In this document: positions 18,629 to 27,408 of the stretch, in pieces | How positions within the stretch are numbered: the stretch's first letter is position 1 | Layout: each line of letters begins with the position of its first letter | Source: Mesorhizobium sp. WSM4311 | GTDB taxonomy: Bacteria; Pseudomonadota; Alphaproteobacteria; Rhizobiales; Rhizobiaceae | Direction: 5' to 3' | Assembly: GCF_002295115.1 (NCBI RefSeq) | Contig: NZ_NSFV01000008.1 | Coordinates: forward strand, 186,001-250,000 | DNA: 64,000 bases | The notes under the pieces: model-generated | Told to the model about the DNA's origin: nothing | What the model saw: only the letters and a program-made list of their open reading frames with translations | Database searches by the model: none | Translations under genes and position numbers: made by a program

Positions 18629-19852
18629 ATGCAGGCTATGACGCGCCCGCGTCTTCGTCGCGCTTCCACGCTTACGCTGCTTGCTGCGTCGGCTGCTCTG
18701 CTGGCGGCTTGCGCGTCGCAGCCTGAGCCGAAGGGGATGGTCAATCCCAAGCATCGCTCCAAGGAATATTTCGCCGAAACCGAATATGGCGTGAAGGCGA
18801 GCCCGCGCGCTGGCTTCATGCGGCGCGGCGGTGGTCGCGACCAACTCGGCAAGCCTTACCAGGTGCGCGGCAAGTGGTACTATCCCAAGGAAGATCGGCA
18901 CTATGCCAAGGTCGGCCTGGCCTCGTGGTATGGCGACGCCTTCCATGGCCGGCTGACCGCCAATGGCGAAGTCTACGACATGACGCATCTGACGGCCGCG
19001 CACCCGACCATGCCGCTGCCCAGCTACGCCCGTGTCACCAACCTCGAAACCGGCAGTTCGGTCGTCGTGCGCGTCAACGACCGCGGACCGTATCATGAGG
19101 GCCGCATCATCGACGTCTCGGAGCGCGCGGCGCAGATGCTCGACTACGACAAAGTCGGCACGGCGAAGGTCAAGGTCGAATATGTCGGTCGTGCGCCGCT
19201 CGATGGCAATGACGACCAGTATCTGATGGCCTCCTACCATCCCGGCAACAGGATTCCGGATCCGTCGGATGGCCTGCCGACCGGCGTCATGGCGGCCATG
19301 AACGGACCGTCGCCAAGCCTGCCGGTGGGCGCGGCCGCCGTGCCGTTCCCCGGTCAGCTGACGGATTCAAGCGAGGCCGCGCAACCGTCTTTGTCGGCGC
19401 AGGCGCCGGCTTTCGGCGATCTGGCGCTGCCCGATTTCGGACCGATCGTGCCGGAGCGTCCGGAGATCGGCCTGCCGCCGCAGTCGCCGTTCGCGGTGGC
19501 CTCGCTGTCCTATGCGGATGAACGCGTGCAGCGCGCCGACGTCTTTGCCGCGCTGGATGACAGCGGCATGTCGCCCGCCGATATCCTGCGGTCGTGGAAA
19601 AAGTCCAATCCGCAGGCGTCACCGTCCAGCGCCGACTATGTCGCCGCCGGCACGTTCGACGACGCCACCGAAGCCAAGCGCGTGGCAACGGCACTTCAGC
19701 CCTTCGGCCGAACGGAAATCCAGCGTTCCGACCTCGACGGCAATGACTGGTACGCGGTCAATCTCTATCCGAACGGCCATGGCGGCCTGGACGAATTGCT
19801 GCAGGCGGCATGGTCGCACGGCGCACCCGATGCGCTGGCTGTGCGCAACTGA
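18629..19852 (+). CDS. rlpA: septal ring lytic transglycosylase RlpA family lipoprotein
   Basis: A 407-aa exported lipoprotein. The signal ends in lipobox LLAACAS (Cys about residue 29). The double-psi beta-barrel RlpA domain runs from about 90 to 185 (GLASWYGDAFHGRLTANGE... RVNDRGPYHEGRIIDVS). A Pro/Ala-rich linker follows, and a SPOR domain fills the last 75 residues (AAGTFDDATEAKRVATALQ). RlpA binds denuded septal glycan through SPOR, and in Pseudomonas it is a lytic transglycosylase. ATG 18629 has AGGA close upstream; a second ATG lies 9 bases on. It is followed by a peptidoglycan-related gene. Confidence 0.93.
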   Translation: MQAMTRPRLRRASTLTLLAASAALLAACASQPEPKGMVNPKHRSKEYFAETEYGVKASPRAGFMRRGGGRDQLGKPYQVRGKWYYPKEDRHYAKVGLASWYGDAFHGRLTANGEVYDMTHLTAAHPTMPLPSYARVTNLETGSSVVVRVNDRGPYHEGRIIDVSERAAQMLDYDKVGTAKVKVEYVGRAPLDGNDDQYLMASYHPGNRIPDPSDGLPTGVMAAMNGPSPSLPVGAAAVPFPGQLTDSSEAAQPSLSAQAPAFGDLALPDFGPIVPERPEIGLPPQSPFAVASLSYADERVQRADVFAALDDSGMSPADILRSWKKSNPQASPSSADYVAAGTFDDATEAKRVATALQPFGRTEIQRSDLDGNDWYAVNLYPNGHGGLDELLQAAWSHGAPDALAVRN

Positions 19853-19935
19853 TCTATTTTCTCCGCGCGGTTGATCCGGCGGAAAAAACCCTGATAGCTT
19901 GGCTGTGCCAAAACCGGCAAACGGGTCGAGATTTC

Positions 19936-21102
19936 ATGCAGTTGCGCGCCTTTCCGCCATTTGCCGGCTTTCTGGGACTGGCTTTGCTGCTGCTTTGCCT
20001 CGCACCAGCTCAAGCGCAGCTTTTCGAGACCAAGGCCACTCAGGCCTTCATGATCGATGCCGACACCGGCACGGTCCTGTTCTCGAAAGACGCCGACAAG
20101 CCGATCCCGCCGGCCTCGATGGCCAAGCTGATGACCATGGAGGTGGTTTTCAACGCCATCAAGTCCGGGCGCCTCAAGCTCGACGACACGTTCGTGGTCA
20201 GCGAAAACGCCTGGCGCAGGGGCGGCGCGCCATCGGGCACATCGACGATGTTCGCCAAGCTCAAATCCGCGATCCGACTCGAAGACCTGATCCAGGGCGT
20301 GACGGTGCAGGCGGCCAATGACGGCTGCATTGTCATCGCCGAAGGCATGGCCGGCTCCGAGGACAATTTTGCCGCGCAAATGACCGAGCGCGCCCGCCAG
20401 ATCGGGCTCAAGACATCGACCTTCGTCAATTCGACCGGCCTGCCGGCAGACGGCCAGCAGACGACGGTGCGCGAGCTGGCGCTGCTGGCGCTGCATTTGT
20501 GGCGCGACTATCCGGATTTCTATCGCTACTACGGGCTGAAGGATTTCACCTGGAACAAGATCTCGCAGAAGAACCGCAATCCGCTGTTGGCCATGGACAT
20601 CGGCGCCGACGGTCTGGCCGTCGGTGCCAGCGAGGTGGCCGGCTTCGGCATCGTCGCTTCGGTCGCTCACAACGGCACGCGGGTGATCATGGCGATGAGT
20701 GGGTTGGCCAACGACAAGGAGCGTGCCGAGGAGGCGCGAAAGCTGCTCGACTGGGGCGCGCGCTCCTTCGAGAAGACCGAGATCTTCGCCAAGGACGAGG
20801 TGGTCGGCGAGGCCCAGGTTTTCGGCGGTGCGAAATCCGGCCTGACGCTGAAGGCAAAAGGGCCGATCGACATCTTCCTGCCGATCACCAACCGCGACAA
20901 GCTGACGGCCAGGATCGTCTACACCGGGCCGGTTGCGGCGCCCGTGGAGGAGGGCCAGCCGGTGGGGGCGCTGCGCGTCTGGATCGGCGACACGCTGAGC
21001 CAGGAGACGCCGCTTTTCGCTGCCGAATCGATCGGCGTCGGCACATTGCCGCAGCGCGCGCTCGATGCCGTCAAGGAACTGGCGATCGGCTGGCTGCGAT
21101 AG
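19936..21102 (+). CDS. D-Ala-D-Ala carboxypeptidase family protein with altered SxN and KTG motifs
   Basis: A 388-aa protein of the S11 penicillin-binding/D,D-carboxypeptidase family (DacC/DacF type). A signal peptide ends near AQAQ (residue 28). The SxxK motif is intact as SMAK (Ser61, Lys64). The second motif is AAN (126-128) instead of SxN, and the third is AVG (228-230) where KTG belongs, in DGLAVGASEVAGFG. The C-terminal PBP5-type domain is present (TLKAKGPIDIFLPITN). It lies 83 bases after rlpA and just before tmk. Activity as a carboxypeptidase is doubtful; it might act as a peptidoglycan-binding pseudoenzyme. Family assignment is firm, function is not. Confidence 0.88.
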   Translation: MQLRAFPPFAGFLGLALLLLCLAPAQAQLFETKATQAFMIDADTGTVLFSKDADKPIPPASMAKLMTMEVVFNAIKSGRLKLDDTFVVSENAWRRGGAPSGTSTMFAKLKSAIRLEDLIQGVTVQAANDGCIVIAEGMAGSEDNFAAQMTERARQIGLKTSTFVNSTGLPADGQQTTVRELALLALHLWRDYPDFYRYYGLKDFTWNKISQKNRNPLLAMDIGADGLAVGASEVAGFGIVASVAHNGTRVIMAMSGLANDKERAEEARKLLDWGARSFEKTEIFAKDEVVGEAQVFGGAKSGLTLKAKGPIDIFLPITNRDKLTARIVYTGPVAAPVEEGQPVGALRVWIGDTLSQETPLFAAESIGVGTLPQRALDAVKELAIGWLR

Positions 21103-21112
21103 CACCGACGGC

Positions 21113-21853
21113 ATGGACGTTTTCCCGAACGCGGACTATCTAGAGCGCAACAATCCACCTGGACAAAGGCCCTTTCGATTGGCGCGCGGATTTTTCATCA
21201 CCTTCGAAGGCGGCGAGGGCGCAGGCAAGTCGACGCAGATCGAGCGGCTGGCGAGAAAGATGCGCGCCAAGAAGTATGATGTCCTGCTGACGCGCGAACC
21301 GGGCGGCTCGCCGGGCGCCGAAGCGGTCCGGCATGTGCTGCTTTCGGGTGCCGCCGAGCCCTTCGGACCGAAGATGGAAGCGCTGCTCTTTGCCGCCGCG
21401 CGCTCCGACCATGTCGAGCAGGTCATCCGGCCGGCGGTCGAGCGCGGCTCCATCGTGCTTTGCGACCGCTTCCTGGATTCCTCGCGCGTCTACCAGGGCG
21501 TCACCGGCGGGATCGACCCGGCGTTCATGGCCACGCTGGAACAGGTCGCCATCAATGGCATGATGCCCGATTTGACGCTGATCTTCGATATCGATCCGGC
21601 CGAGGGCCTCAGGCGCGCGACGCTGCGGCGCGGCAGCGACGCCGACCCCGACCGCTTCGAAAAGGAGACGCTGGCCATTCATCAAGCCCGCCGCGCGGCC
21701 TTTCTGACGATCGCCGCGGCCGAGCCGGAACGCTGCATCGTCGTCGATGCCTCCGTCGATCCCAATATGGTGGAGGACGTCGTCACCGCGGCCGTCTTCG
21801 CGGCGCTGGAGGCGAGGGCGCCCGCGCGCAACAGGCAGGCCGCACCCGTATGA
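21113..21853 (+). CDS. tmk: thymidylate kinase
   Basis: A dTMP kinase of 246 aa from this start; it makes dTDP for DNA synthesis. The P-loop is FEGGEGAGKSTQ, the DR(Y/F) motif is CDRFLDSSRVYQG, and the LID region RRGSDADPDRFE is present. Most family members begin a few residues before ITFEGG, so the TTG at 21179 (preceded by AAAGG) is a strong alternative, which would give 224 aa. It overlaps holB by 4 bases, a common arrangement that couples nucleotide supply and the replicase clamp loader. Confidence 0.95.
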   Translation: MDVFPNADYLERNNPPGQRPFRLARGFFITFEGGEGAGKSTQIERLARKMRAKKYDVLLTREPGGSPGAEAVRHVLLSGAAEPFGPKMEALLFAAARSDHVEQVIRPAVERGSIVLCDRFLDSSRVYQGVTGGIDPAFMATLEQVAINGMMPDLTLIFDIDPAEGLRRATLRRGSDADPDRFEKETLAIHQARRAAFLTIAAAEPERCIVVDASVDPNMVEDVVTAAVFAALEARAPARNRQAAPV

Positions 21854-22905
21854 TCTTCGAACGCATCGCGCCGGAACAGCATGACACGCTGGACGGCGTT
21901 CCCGAACCCTCCGAAACACCCCGTCTGGTCGGTCACAGGCAGGCGGCGGAAATGCTCGCCGCCGCCTATCGATCGGGAAAGCTGCCCCATGCGCTGATCT
22001 TCACCGGACCGGTCGGCATCGGCAAGGCCACGCTGGCCTTCCACCTGGCGCACCATCTCTTGAAGCACCCGGCCTTCGGGCAGGCGCCGGAAAGCCTTGC
22101 CAGTCCCGATCCGGCCTCACCGCTGTTTCGCCAGATCGCGACCGGAGCACATCCTGGCGTGCTGCACCTGACCCGGCCGATGAACGACAAGACCAAGAGC
22201 TTCAAGACGGTCGTCACCGTCGACGAGATCCGCCGGGTCAGCCGCTTCCTGTCGATGACCTCGCATGACGGCAGCTACCGGGTGGTCATCGTCGATCCGG
22301 CCGACGACATGAATGCCAATGCCGCCAATGCTTTGCTGAAGAATCTTGAGGAGCCGCCGGCGCGAACGCTGTTCATTCTCATCGTCCATGCGCCGGGCAG
22401 CCTGCTGCCGACGATCCGCTCACGCTGCCAGGTGATACGCCTGACACCGCTCGACGCCGACGAGTTGATGGCGGTGCTGGAAACAGCCGAACCGCCGCCG
22501 CCGGACGATCCGGCCGCGCGGGCGGCACTGGTCGAGCGGGCAGGTGGAAGCGCCCGCAACGCGATCCTTTTGACACAATATGGCGGGTTGGAGATCGCCT
22601 CGACGCTCGACGCGCTGGTTGCGAAGGGAAAAAACGACATCGGCGGCGCCTATCGGCTCGCCGAAGCCGTCGCCGGCCGCGACCAGGCGATCCAGTTCGA
22701 TATCTTCAACCGCCGGGCGCTCGACCTTTTGTCGGATGCTGCAAGCCAGGCCGCGCTCGCAGGCGACCTCGCAAGGGCGAAAACGCTGTCGGACACTTGG
22801 CACGAGGCGCTGGACGCGATATCTGAAACCGACACCTACAATCTCGACAAGAAGCAGCACGCCTTGATCATGATCGACCGCCTGAATTCCGCAATGCGAA
22901 TGTGA
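21850..22905 (+). CDS. holB: DNA polymerase III subunit delta'
   Basis: A 351-aa clamp-loader subunit with an AAA+ fold. The P-loop region reads FTGPVGIGKATLA, where Ala replaces the usual Ser/Thr after GK; delta' subunits normally do not hydrolyse ATP. The SRC-type motif TIRSRCQVIRL is present, as is the sensor-like NALLKNLEEPP. ATGA overlap with tmk suggests translational coupling. Confidence 0.93.
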   Translation: MIFERIAPEQHDTLDGVPEPSETPRLVGHRQAAEMLAAAYRSGKLPHALIFTGPVGIGKATLAFHLAHHLLKHPAFGQAPESLASPDPASPLFRQIATGAHPGVLHLTRPMNDKTKSFKTVVTVDEIRRVSRFLSMTSHDGSYRVVIVDPADDMNANAANALLKNLEEPPARTLFILIVHAPGSLLPTIRSRCQVIRLTPLDADELMAVLETAEPPPPDDPAARAALVERAGGSARNAILLTQYGGLEIASTLDALVAKGKNDIGGAYRLAEAVAGRDQAIQFDIFNRRALDLLSDAASQAALAGDLARAKTLSDTWHEALDAISETDTYNLDKKQHALIMIDRLNSAMRM

Positions 22906-22995
22906 CAGGCCCAGCCTCGTGTCGGGATGGCAATCGCTGTCTCGATGCGATATCCACCGCCTCACATTCATTCGGACATTCATGACGGTTCATTC

Positions 22996-24549
22996 ATGTC
23001 ACGCGACACATTCTACATCACGACCGCGATTTCCTATCCAAACGGCAAGCCGCATATCGGACATGCCTACGAGTTGATCGCCACCGACACGCTTGCGCGC
23101 TTCCAGCGCCTCGACGGCAAGCAGGTCTTCTTCCTCACCGGTACCGATGAGCACGGCATCAAGATGCTGCAGACGGCGAAGCGCGAAGGCATTTCGGCGC
23201 GCGCGCTGGCCGATCGCAACGCGGCCGATTTCAAGCGCATGGCGACCGCGCTCAACGCCTCCAATGACGATTTCATCCGCACCACGGAAGAGCGGCACTA
23301 TGCGTCCTCGCAGGCGATCTGGAAGGCGATGGACGCCAATGGCGACATCTACAAGGGCGGCTATGCCGGCTGGTACTCGGTGCGCGACGAAGCCTATTAC
23401 GGCGAGGAGGAGACGGAGGTCCGTCCCGACAATGTCCGCTACGGACCGCAGGGAACGCCGGTCGAATGGGTCGAGGAAGAGAGTTATTTCTTCCGCCTCT
23501 CGGCCTACCAGGACAAGCTCATCGCGCTTTATGAAAGCCAGCCCGACTTCATCGGCCCGGCCGAGCGCCGCAACGAGGTGATGAGTTTCGTCAAATCGGG
23601 ACTGAAGGATCTGTCGATCTCGCGCACGACCTTCGACTGGGGCGTGCCTGTGCCGGGCGACGACAAGCATGTGATGTATGTCTGGGTCGACGCGTTGACC
23701 AATTACATCACCGGTGTTGGCTATCCCGATGAAAACGATGAGAAATGGCGCTTGTGGCCGGCCGATGCGCACATCATCGGCAAGGACATTGTGCGTTTCC
23801 ATGCGGTTTACTGGCCAGCCTTCCTGATGTCGGCCGGCATCCCGCTGCCGAAGCGGGTTTTCGGCCACGGCTTCCTGTTCAACCGCGGCGAGAAGATGTC
23901 GAAATCGGTCGGCAACGTCATCGACCCGTTCACCATGATCGAGCATTACGGTCTCGATCAGGTGCGCTACTTCTTCCTGCGCGAGGTGCCGTTCGGCCAG
24001 GATGGCAGCTACAGCCATGAAGCGATCGTCAACCGCACCAACGCCGATCTTGCCAATGGCCTCGGCAATCTGGCGCAGCGGTCGCTGTCGATGATCGCCA
24101 AGAACTGCGGCGGCGTGGTGCCGAAGCGCGGCGATTTGGCGGAAGCCGACAGCGCGATCCTGGATCAGGCGGTGACCGCTCTCGCCACCGCGCGCAAAGC
24201 CATGGCCGGGCAAGGCATTCATTTGGCACTGGCGGCGATCTTCGATGTGGTGGCGGAAGCCGATCGATACTTCGCTGGACAGGCACCATGGGCGCTGAAG
24301 AAGACCGATCCGGAACGCATGGAAACGGTGCTGTGGACGACCGCCGAACTGGTGCGGCGCGTGGCGGTGCTGTGCCAGCCCTTCATTCCCGGATCGGCAG
24401 CGAAGCTGCTCGACCTGCTGGCGGTGCCCGCGGACAGACGTGATTTCGCGCATGTCCACGCCGACCATGCGCTGGTGCCGGGCACTGCCTTGCCGGTGCC
24501 GGAAGGCGTGTTTCCACGTTACGTCGAACAGCCGAGCGCGAACGCCTGA
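22996..24549 (+). CDS. metG: methionine-tRNA ligase
   Basis: A 517-aa class I aminoacyl-tRNA synthetase. The HIGH motif is PHIGHAYE near residue 20 and KMSKS is in RGEKMSKSVGN near residue 300. The length and the absence of a C-terminal tRNA-binding/dimer domain match the short alphaproteobacterial form. The connective peptide carries no four-cysteine zinc knuckle. ATG 22996 was chosen at MSRDTFYIT, where homology begins. Its stop overlaps the tatD start by one base. Confidence 0.96.
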   Translation: MSRDTFYITTAISYPNGKPHIGHAYELIATDTLARFQRLDGKQVFFLTGTDEHGIKMLQTAKREGISARALADRNAADFKRMATALNASNDDFIRTTEERHYASSQAIWKAMDANGDIYKGGYAGWYSVRDEAYYGEEETEVRPDNVRYGPQGTPVEWVEEESYFFRLSAYQDKLIALYESQPDFIGPAERRNEVMSFVKSGLKDLSISRTTFDWGVPVPGDDKHVMYVWVDALTNYITGVGYPDENDEKWRLWPADAHIIGKDIVRFHAVYWPAFLMSAGIPLPKRVFGHGFLFNRGEKMSKSVGNVIDPFTMIEHYGLDQVRYFFLREVPFGQDGSYSHEAIVNRTNADLANGLGNLAQRSLSMIAKNCGGVVPKRGDLAEADSAILDQAVTALATARKAMAGQGIHLALAAIFDVVAEADRYFAGQAPWALKKTDPERMETVLWTTAELVRRVAVLCQPFIPGSAAKLLDLLAVPADRRDFAHVHADHALVPGTALPVPEGVFPRYVEQPSANA

Positions 24550-25343
24550 TGCTTGTCGACAGCCACTGCCATCTGGATTTTCCAGATTTCGCCGAGGAGC
24601 GGGCGGCCATTGTCGCCCGCGCCAAAGCGGCCGGAATTGGCCGCATGGTGACGATCTCAACCCGTGTGAGGCGGTTTCAGCAAATACTTGAAATCGCGGA
24701 AACTTTCGACGATGTATACTGCTCTATCGGTACCCATCCGCACAATGCGGCGGAAGAGTTGGACGTGACGTCGGCGGAGCTGATCCGCCTGTCGGCACAC
24801 CCGAAGGTGGTGGCAATCGGCGAAGCGGGGTTGGATTATTTCTACGACAAGGCGCCGCGCGATGCGCAGGCACAGGGCTTTCGCAATCACATTGCCGCCG
24901 CTCGCGAGACCGGCCTGCCTCTCGTCATCCATTCGCGCGATGCCGATGACGACATGGCAGCCATTCTTGAGGACGAAACAGGGAAGGGCACCTTCCCCTT
25001 CATCCTGCATTGTTTCTCCTCTGGGCGCCGGCTGGCCGAGGTGGGCGTCTCGCTCGGCGGCTACGTGTCGTTCTCGGGCATCCTGACCTTCAAGAACTCT
25101 GCCGAACTGCGCGCCATCGCCGCCGACGTGCCGCATGACCGGCTGCTCGTCGAAACCGACGCACCCTATCTGGCGCCGATCCCGTTTCGCGGCAAGCGCA
25201 ATGAGCCGGCCTATGTCGCGCACACCGCCAAGGTGCTGGCGGAGACAATTGGTGTCAGCGAAGCTGAAATCGCCGATCTGACGACGAACAATTTCTTCCG
25301 CCTGTTCGGCAAGATGCCGCGACCTGCTGAACTGAGCGCCTGA
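24549..25343 (+). CDS. TatD family metal-dependent hydrolase
   Basis: A 264-aa TIM-barrel hydrolase of the TatD/YcfH DNase family. The metal ligands are seen in DSHCHLDF at the N-terminus, GEAGLDYFYD, VIHSRDADDD, LHCFSSG and ETDAPYLAP. Relatives are 3'-5' exonucleases acting in DNA repair or tRNA/RNA quality control. The order metG-tatD-MBL is widespread in alphaproteobacteria (YcfH type). Confidence 0.93.
   Translation: MLVDSHCHLDFPDFAEERAAIVARAKAAGIGRMVTISTRVRRFQQILEIAETFDDVYCSIGTHPHNAAEELDVTSAELIRLSAHPKVVAIGEAGLDYFYDKAPRDAQAQGFRNHIAAARETGLPLVIHSRDADDDMAAILEDETGKGTFPFILHCFSSGRRLAEVGVSLGGYVSFSGILTFKNSAELRAIAADVPHDRLLVETDAPYLAPIPFRGKRNEPAYVAHTAKVLAETIGVSEAEIADLTTNNFFRLFGKMPRPAELSA
24981..24988 (+). 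other. KOPS-type octamer GGGAAGGG, points toward dif
   Basis: Exact GGGNAGGG on the plus strand in tatD, 1.4 kb from the dif candidate. Confidence 0.5.
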
Positions 25344-25346
25344 GCG

Positions 25347-26165
25347 ATGGCTGACCGGCTGCGCCTCACCATTCTCGGCTGCGGCTCGTCGCCGGGTACG
25401 CCGCGCATCACTGGCGACTGGGGCAATTGCGACTCGACCAATCCGAGGAACCGGCGCATGCGCACGGCAGCGCTGGTCGAACGGATTGCGGCCGACGGCG
25501 GCCGTACCACCGTGGTCATCGACACTGGGCCGGATTTCCGCGAACAGATGCTGCTTGCGTCGGTCAAACGCATCGACGCGGTCGTTTACACGCACCCACA
25601 TGCCGACCACATTCACGGCATCGACGATCTGCGCGGCTATGTGCTCGAGCAGCGCCACCTGATCGACATCCATGCCGACCAGCCGACGATGCTGCGCCTG
25701 CGGCAGGCGTTCGGCTATTGCTTCGAGACGCCGCCGGGCAGTTCCTATCCGCCGATCGTGCGGGCACATATCATCGACCACGCAACGCCTGTCATCATCG
25801 AAGGCGAGGGGGGCGCCCTCGCCCTCGAACCGCTGCCGCAGATTCATGGCGACATCATCTCACTCGGCTTCCGCGTTGGAGGGCTGGCCTATTGCCCTGA
25901 TATCAGCGACTTTCCCGACGCCACCGCCGAGCGGCTGCGCGGCCTGGAGATGCTGGTCATCGACGCGTTGCAGTACAACCCGCATCCCAGCCATCTGTCG
26001 CTGGCCCAGGCGCTCGGCTGGATCGAGAGGCTGGCACCGAGGAAGGCCGTGCTGACCCACATGCACGTGCCGCTCGACTATGCCACGGTCAAGGGCGAAC
26101 TGCCGGCCAACGTCACCCCGGCCTATGACGGCATGGTGATCGAAATTCCCTTTGAATCAGCGTGA
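25347..26165 (+). CDS. MBL-fold metallohydrolase (PhnP-like)
   Basis: A 272-aa metallo-beta-lactamase-fold protein. The metal motif HxHxDH is present as THPHADHIHG, with a further His ligand in THMHVPLD. The N-terminus LGCGSSPGTPRITGDWG resembles PhnP and related phosphodiesterases. It starts 3 bases after tatD and ends the plus-strand run that began with metG. The substrate is probably a cyclic or diester phosphate, by family. The dif candidate lies 225 bases beyond its stop. Confidence 0.9.
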   Translation: MADRLRLTILGCGSSPGTPRITGDWGNCDSTNPRNRRMRTAALVERIAADGGRTTVVIDTGPDFREQMLLASVKRIDAVVYTHPHADHIHGIDDLRGYVLEQRHLIDIHADQPTMLRLRQAFGYCFETPPGSSYPPIVRAHIIDHATPVIIEGEGGALALEPLPQIHGDIISLGFRVGGLAYCPDISDFPDATAERLRGLEMLVIDALQYNPHPSHLSLAQALGWIERLAPRKAVLTHMHVPLDYATVKGELPANVTPAYDGMVIEIPFESA

Positions 26166-26389
26166 TACGAACGGGCTCTGATGAAGGTGCTCTGCGTTTT
26201 GGGGCGAATATCAGCAGCGTTCACATCCGTTCATAGCCCGTCATGCACGAACACTTCAATCGGCCAGTTCGATCTCCACGCTTTGCTATCATCATTCGCG
26301 CAGCGTCGGCCGTTAGCTCAAGGCAACACGCCCCGATCGAGCCAAATCCATGAAAATCAACGGCAATTTCCAGATGCTGGCCAACAGAT

Positions 26390-26417
26390 AAGTTCCATAA
26401 TCTATCTTATGCGACTT
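26390..26417. other. candidate dif site (XerC/XerD chromosome dimer resolution)
   Basis: The plus strand reads AAGTTCCATAA, then the 6-bp centre TCTATC, then TTATGCGACTT. The 11-bp arms are inverted repeats with two mismatches. On the minus strand the left arm AAGTCGCATAA shares CGCATAA with the XerC side of E. coli dif, and the right arm starts TTATG like the XerD side. The 11-6-11 layout is that of dif. It sits in a 426-base non-coding gap (26166-26591) between convergent genes, and nothing else in that gap is recognisable. Confidence 0.8.
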
Positions 26418-26591
26418 TCGGACGTCGTAAACGCTGGACGTTGCGCTTGCCCCATGCGTGATCCTCAAACTCCTCCGCCCGCCGACATTGACGGCCTGTC
26501 GGCGCTGACCGTCGCGCGCCTTCTGGTCAATGTGATGGGCACCATCGCCCGGCAGGTTTGAAACCCCGGACCATCCTCGCAAGCTTTCCCG

Positions 26592-27371
26592 TCACGTAGC
26601 GCCGGCCGCTGAAATGCGCCGATGCACGCCGTCCAGGCTTTCCGCCAGCGCATCGAAGACGTTGCGGGCCGTAAGTTCGTTCAGGACCTGCTCGTTGATG
26701 CCGCCACGGGTCGCATAATCCTGCGCCAGATGCGTGAAGTCCGCATCGGGCGCCGTCTCCGGAGCGTGTCCGAGCGCCATGAAGAGCGCGGCGATATAGT
26801 CGCGCCCCTTGGTGTCCGGCACCTCATGCGCTTTCAGCCAGCGATGGATCGTATCGAGGTACTTGAAATAGGTGGCATAGGTCGCGGTAACGACGCTCAA
26901 CGCATCGAACTCGCTGGAGCTCTCGACCTCGATCACGGTCCCCAGCCCGCCGAACAAAGCGGTCATGTCCCGATCAGGCGGATAAATGATCGTCGCCCCC
27001 CGCCGCCGGGCGATCATCGGCATCGGCAGCGCTTTGGTCACGCGGCTCGCGGGTGCGGTCAGGCCGGCTATTTCCTCGCGTGACAACGTGGCGATCAGGC
27101 TGATGAGGTGATGGGTTCTCCGAAATTTCAGTTGACGCAGCACCTGGTGGGCATCTTGCGGTCGGACAGCCAGCATGACGGTATCGCAATCGTCGAGCAC
27201 CGCCTGATTGTCGGCGGCAACACGTATGTTCGGATAGCGGGAAGCGAGGTTCGCCGCGATCTCTTCGTTCCGTGGCGACAACACCACCGATACCGGATCG
27301 CCATCGAGGGATTTGAGCCCGGTGACAATGGCTGAAGTCAGCGCACCTGTGCCGATGAAGCCGAGTTTCAT
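26592..27371 (-). CDS. pyrroline-5-carboxylate reductase family protein
   Basis: A 259-aa NAD(P)-dependent reductase of the ProC family. The Rossmann motif GFIGTGALTSAIVTG opens the protein, AVRPQD follows, and the ProC-type dimer domain includes VTKALPMPMIARRRG and the C-terminal TRGGINEQVL (compare PGGTT/S in ProC). The divergence from classical ProC suggests a paralogue or related oxidoreductase rather than the main proline biosynthesis enzyme. It is the first minus-strand gene right of the dif candidate and lies just downstream of the aldose epimerase. Confidence 0.85.
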   Translation of the reverse strand: MKLGFIGTGALTSAIVTGLKSLDGDPVSVVLSPRNEEIAANLASRYPNIRVAADNQAVLDDCDTVMLAVRPQDAHQVLRQLKFRRTHHLISLIATLSREEIAGLTAPASRVTKALPMPMIARRRGATIIYPPDRDMTALFGGLGTVIEVESSSEFDALSVVTATYATYFKYLDTIHRWLKAHEVPDTKGRDYIAALFMALGHAPETAPDADFTHLAQDYATRGGINEQVLNELTARNVFDALAESLDGVHRRISAAGAT

Positions 27372-27408
27372 TGGGTACTCCCAGGTGTTGGCTCAGCGGC
27401 TCGGTCGG

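Noticed and set aside
26456..26561. A 35-codon plus-strand frame (MRDPQTPPPADIDG...) right of the dif candidate
   Set aside because: No ribosome-binding site, no recognisable family, too short to support.
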